Source of the DNA: an uncultured Lachnospiraceae bacterium
GTDB taxonomy: Bacteria; Bacillota; Clostridia; Lachnospirales; Lachnospiraceae
Assembly (NCBI GenBank): GCA_947174985.1
Contig: CAMWLB010000046.1
Location: 1 to 13,757, forward strand
DNA: 13,757 nucleotides
Reading direction: 5' to 3'
A program made the translations under genes and the position numbers. This document shows, in pieces, positions 12,560-13,757 of this stretch. The notes under the pieces were generated by a model. The model did no database searches and had not been told where the DNA came from. It saw only the letters and a program-made list of their open reading frames with translations. Position 1 is the stretch's first letter. Each line of letters opens with the position of its first letter.

Positions 12560-13300
12560 TTATTTTTCCAACTGATACATAATCCATGCCATCACAGTAA
12601 AACCTGCCGTCTCCGTCCTTAAGATACGCTTTCCCAACGTAATTGGCTGTATGCCGTATTCCTTTGCCCTGGCAATTTCTTTTTCCTCAAAACCGCCCTC
12701 CGGTCCGATAAAAACGGCAATGTCCTTCCCTTCCCCCAGGTTTGAAAAAATCTGTTTTGTGCCCTCCATTCCCTCCGCAAGCTCATAGGGAATCAGCTTT
12801 ACGTCCATTTCTGCCGCAAGAGAAAGCGCCTGTTCAAAGCTTATCGGCGCCGCCACCTTGGGGATAATGCGGCGTCTGCTCTGTTTTGCTGCCGCTTCCG
12901 CAATAGACTGCCACCTTGCCGTCTTCTGCGCCGCCTTTTTCGCATCCAGCTTTACCACAGAGCGCCCCGTTTCGACCGGAATCACTTCGTACACGCCAAG
13001 CTCCACCGACTTCTGGATAATCAATTCCATCTTATCCGCCTTCGGCAGCCCCTGAAACAAATATACCCGTGACGGAAGTTCAACGCCGTCCTCTTTGACA
13101 AAGCGAAGCTCGCAGACCACCCTCTCTTCTTCTATGCGGACAATGCCGCAGCGGTATTCCCTGCCATCCTCGCCATTGCTGACGGAAAGCTCCTCTCCGA
13201 TTTTCATACGAAGCACATTCTTTATGTGATTGACGTCGCTCCCCTCTATTATGACAGTTTTGTCATGTATTTGGGAGGCTTCTACAAAAAACTGATGCAT
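12560..13300 (-). CDS. rsmE: 16S rRNA (uracil(1498)-N3)-methyltransferase RsmE
   Basis: A SPOUT-class methyltransferase that methylates N3 of U1498 in the decoding region of 16S rRNA. An N-terminal PUA-like RNA-binding domain covers about 1-70 (MHQFFVEASQI, then HIKNVLRMKIG). The trefoil-knot SAM site shows GPEGG at 199-203 and LGKRILRTETA at 222-232, both hallmarks of the family. At 246 residues the length is usual. The ATG at 13300 is preceded by GAGG at a 7-nt spacing; a TTG at 13375 in the same frame lies well inside prmA and is rejected. It begins 10 nt after the prmA stop, reproducing the prmA-rsmE (yqeT-yqeU) pair of Firmicutes. Confidence 0.95.
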   Translation of the reverse strand: MHQFFVEASQIHDKTVIIEGSDVNHIKNVLRMKIGEELSVSNGEDGREYRCGIVRIEEERVVCELRFVKEDGVELPSRVYLFQGLPKADKMELIIQKSVELGVYEVIPVETGRSVVKLDAKKAAQKTARWQSIAEAAAKQSRRRIIPKVAAPISFEQALSLAAEMDVKLIPYELAEGMEGTKQIFSNLGEGKDIAVFIGPEGGFEEKEIARAKEYGIQPITLGKRILRTETAGFTVMAWIMYQLEK

Positions 13301-13310
13301 ATTTTGCCCT

Positions 13311-13757
13311 CTATGCCGGTTTGCGCGCCGTAACGCTGACCCATTCTCCCTGATAATTGACCTCAAGCACTTCAAGTCCCGCTTTTTTTACCACTTCCAC
13401 CACAACCTCTTCCTTGTCGTCGATGATGCCGGAGGTGATATAAATGCCCCCTGCTTTCATCTGATTGACAATCACAGGTGTGAGCGGCACCAGCACATCT
13501 GCAAGGATATTGGCGGCAACAATGTCATAGCAGCCATATCCCACTTCGTCCTGTACTGCTTTTTCCGTAATAATATTTCCCGTCAGCATATGGAACTTCT
13601 CTTTGTCTATACCGTTGCTCTCGCAGTTCTGCCTGACTGCTTCCACCGCACAAGGGTCCAAATCCGTTCCCACCGCTTTTTTCGCTCCAAACTTAAGCGC
13701 CAGGATGGACAGAATGCCGCTTCCGGTTCCCACATCCAGCAGCACAGTATCCTCCGT
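13311..13757 (-). CDS. prmA: Ribosomal protein L11 methyltransferase PrmA (C-terminal half, partial)
   Basis: Trimethylates ribosomal protein L11. The window holds the last 148 codons of a gene of about 310; the frame is open to the right edge (TEDTVLLDVG), so the GTG at 13745 is an internal codon and not the start. The SAM-binding motif DVGTGSGILSI is complete, followed by an acidic ribose-binding strand (GTDLDPCAVEAVRQN) and the PrmA-specific DIVAANILADVLVPL segment. The stop codon lies 10 nt before rsmE. In many Firmicutes prmA follows dnaJ, so dnaJ may lie just outside the window; this is an expectation, not seen. Confidence 0.95.
   Translation of the reverse strand, partial: TEDTVLLDVGTGSGILSILALKFGAKKAVGTDLDPCAVEAVRQNCESNGIDKEKFHMLTGNIITEKAVQDEVGYGCYDIVAANILADVLVPLTPVIVNQMKAGGIYITSGIIDDKEEVVVEVVKKAGLEVLEVNYQGEWVSVTARKPA

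Noticed and set aside
13301..13375. Longer RsmE starting at a TTG at 13375
   Set aside because: It overlaps the prmA coding end by about 65 nt, and the ATG at 13300 has a GAGG site and the typical RsmE N-terminus.
13743..13745. GTG at 13745 as the start of prmA
   Set aside because: The frame continues upstream to the window edge and the codon lies inside the conserved strand before the SAM-binding motif.
1..13757. CRISPR arrays, tRNA or rRNA genes, insertion sequences, phage or defence modules
   Set aside because: No regularly spaced repeats, cloverleaf-like segments, transposase motifs or terminal inverted repeats were seen; every long stretch is explained by conserved housekeeping genes.

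Overview
The window looks like core chromosome from a member of Clostridia, most likely Lachnospiraceae. The reasons are a type III glutamine synthetase, a low-to-moderate G+C Firmicutes-style operon organisation with strong AGGAGG-type ribosome binding sites and some TTG starts, an RNase J, an IreB/RuvX/DUF1292 cluster, and a ThiI without a rhodanese domain. The taxonomic call is an inference from gene content and protein style; no search was run.

Layout. The left edge (+ strand) holds the 3' end of a charged protein that I do not firmly recognise, closed by a strong terminator. Almost everything else is on the minus strand, so the natural reading order runs from high to low coordinates. From the right edge, prmA (partial), rsmE, a cysteine desulfurase and thiI form one tightly packed unit. 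A small HPr-like gene on the + strand, with its own promoter and terminator, interrupts it. Then come mtaB, a promoter, ireB, ruvX, a DUF1292 gene (yrzB-like), RNase J, a YlbF-family gene, a truncated MltG-like membrane protein, a trmR-like methyltransferase and a U32 peptidase-family tRNA hydroxylase (trhP-like). A 276-base intergenic region follows, and last comes the glutamine synthetase glnN, which has its own promoter and an apparent transcription attenuator in its leader.

How the genes work together. Most products act on RNA or the ribosome: L11 methylation (PrmA), 16S rRNA m3U1498 (RsmE), tRNA s4U8 (cysteine desulfurase plus ThiI), ms2t6A37 (MtaB), mo5U34 (TrhP-like plus TrmR-like) and mRNA decay (RNase J, possibly with the YlbF-family protein). 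The order resembles two Bacillus subtilis clusters, yqeT-yqeU-yqeV and yrzL-yrrK-yrzB-yrrL-yrrM-yrrO, placed end to end, with the desulfurase/thiI pair, the HPr-like gene and the RNase J/ylbF pair inserted.

No CRISPR array, insertion sequence, phage module or RNA gene was recognised. The most interesting points are the attenuator-like leader of glnN, the HPr-like protein that lacks the active-site histidine but keeps the regulatory serine motif, the MltG homologue reduced to its anchor and LysM-like part, and the RNase J/YlbF gene pair.
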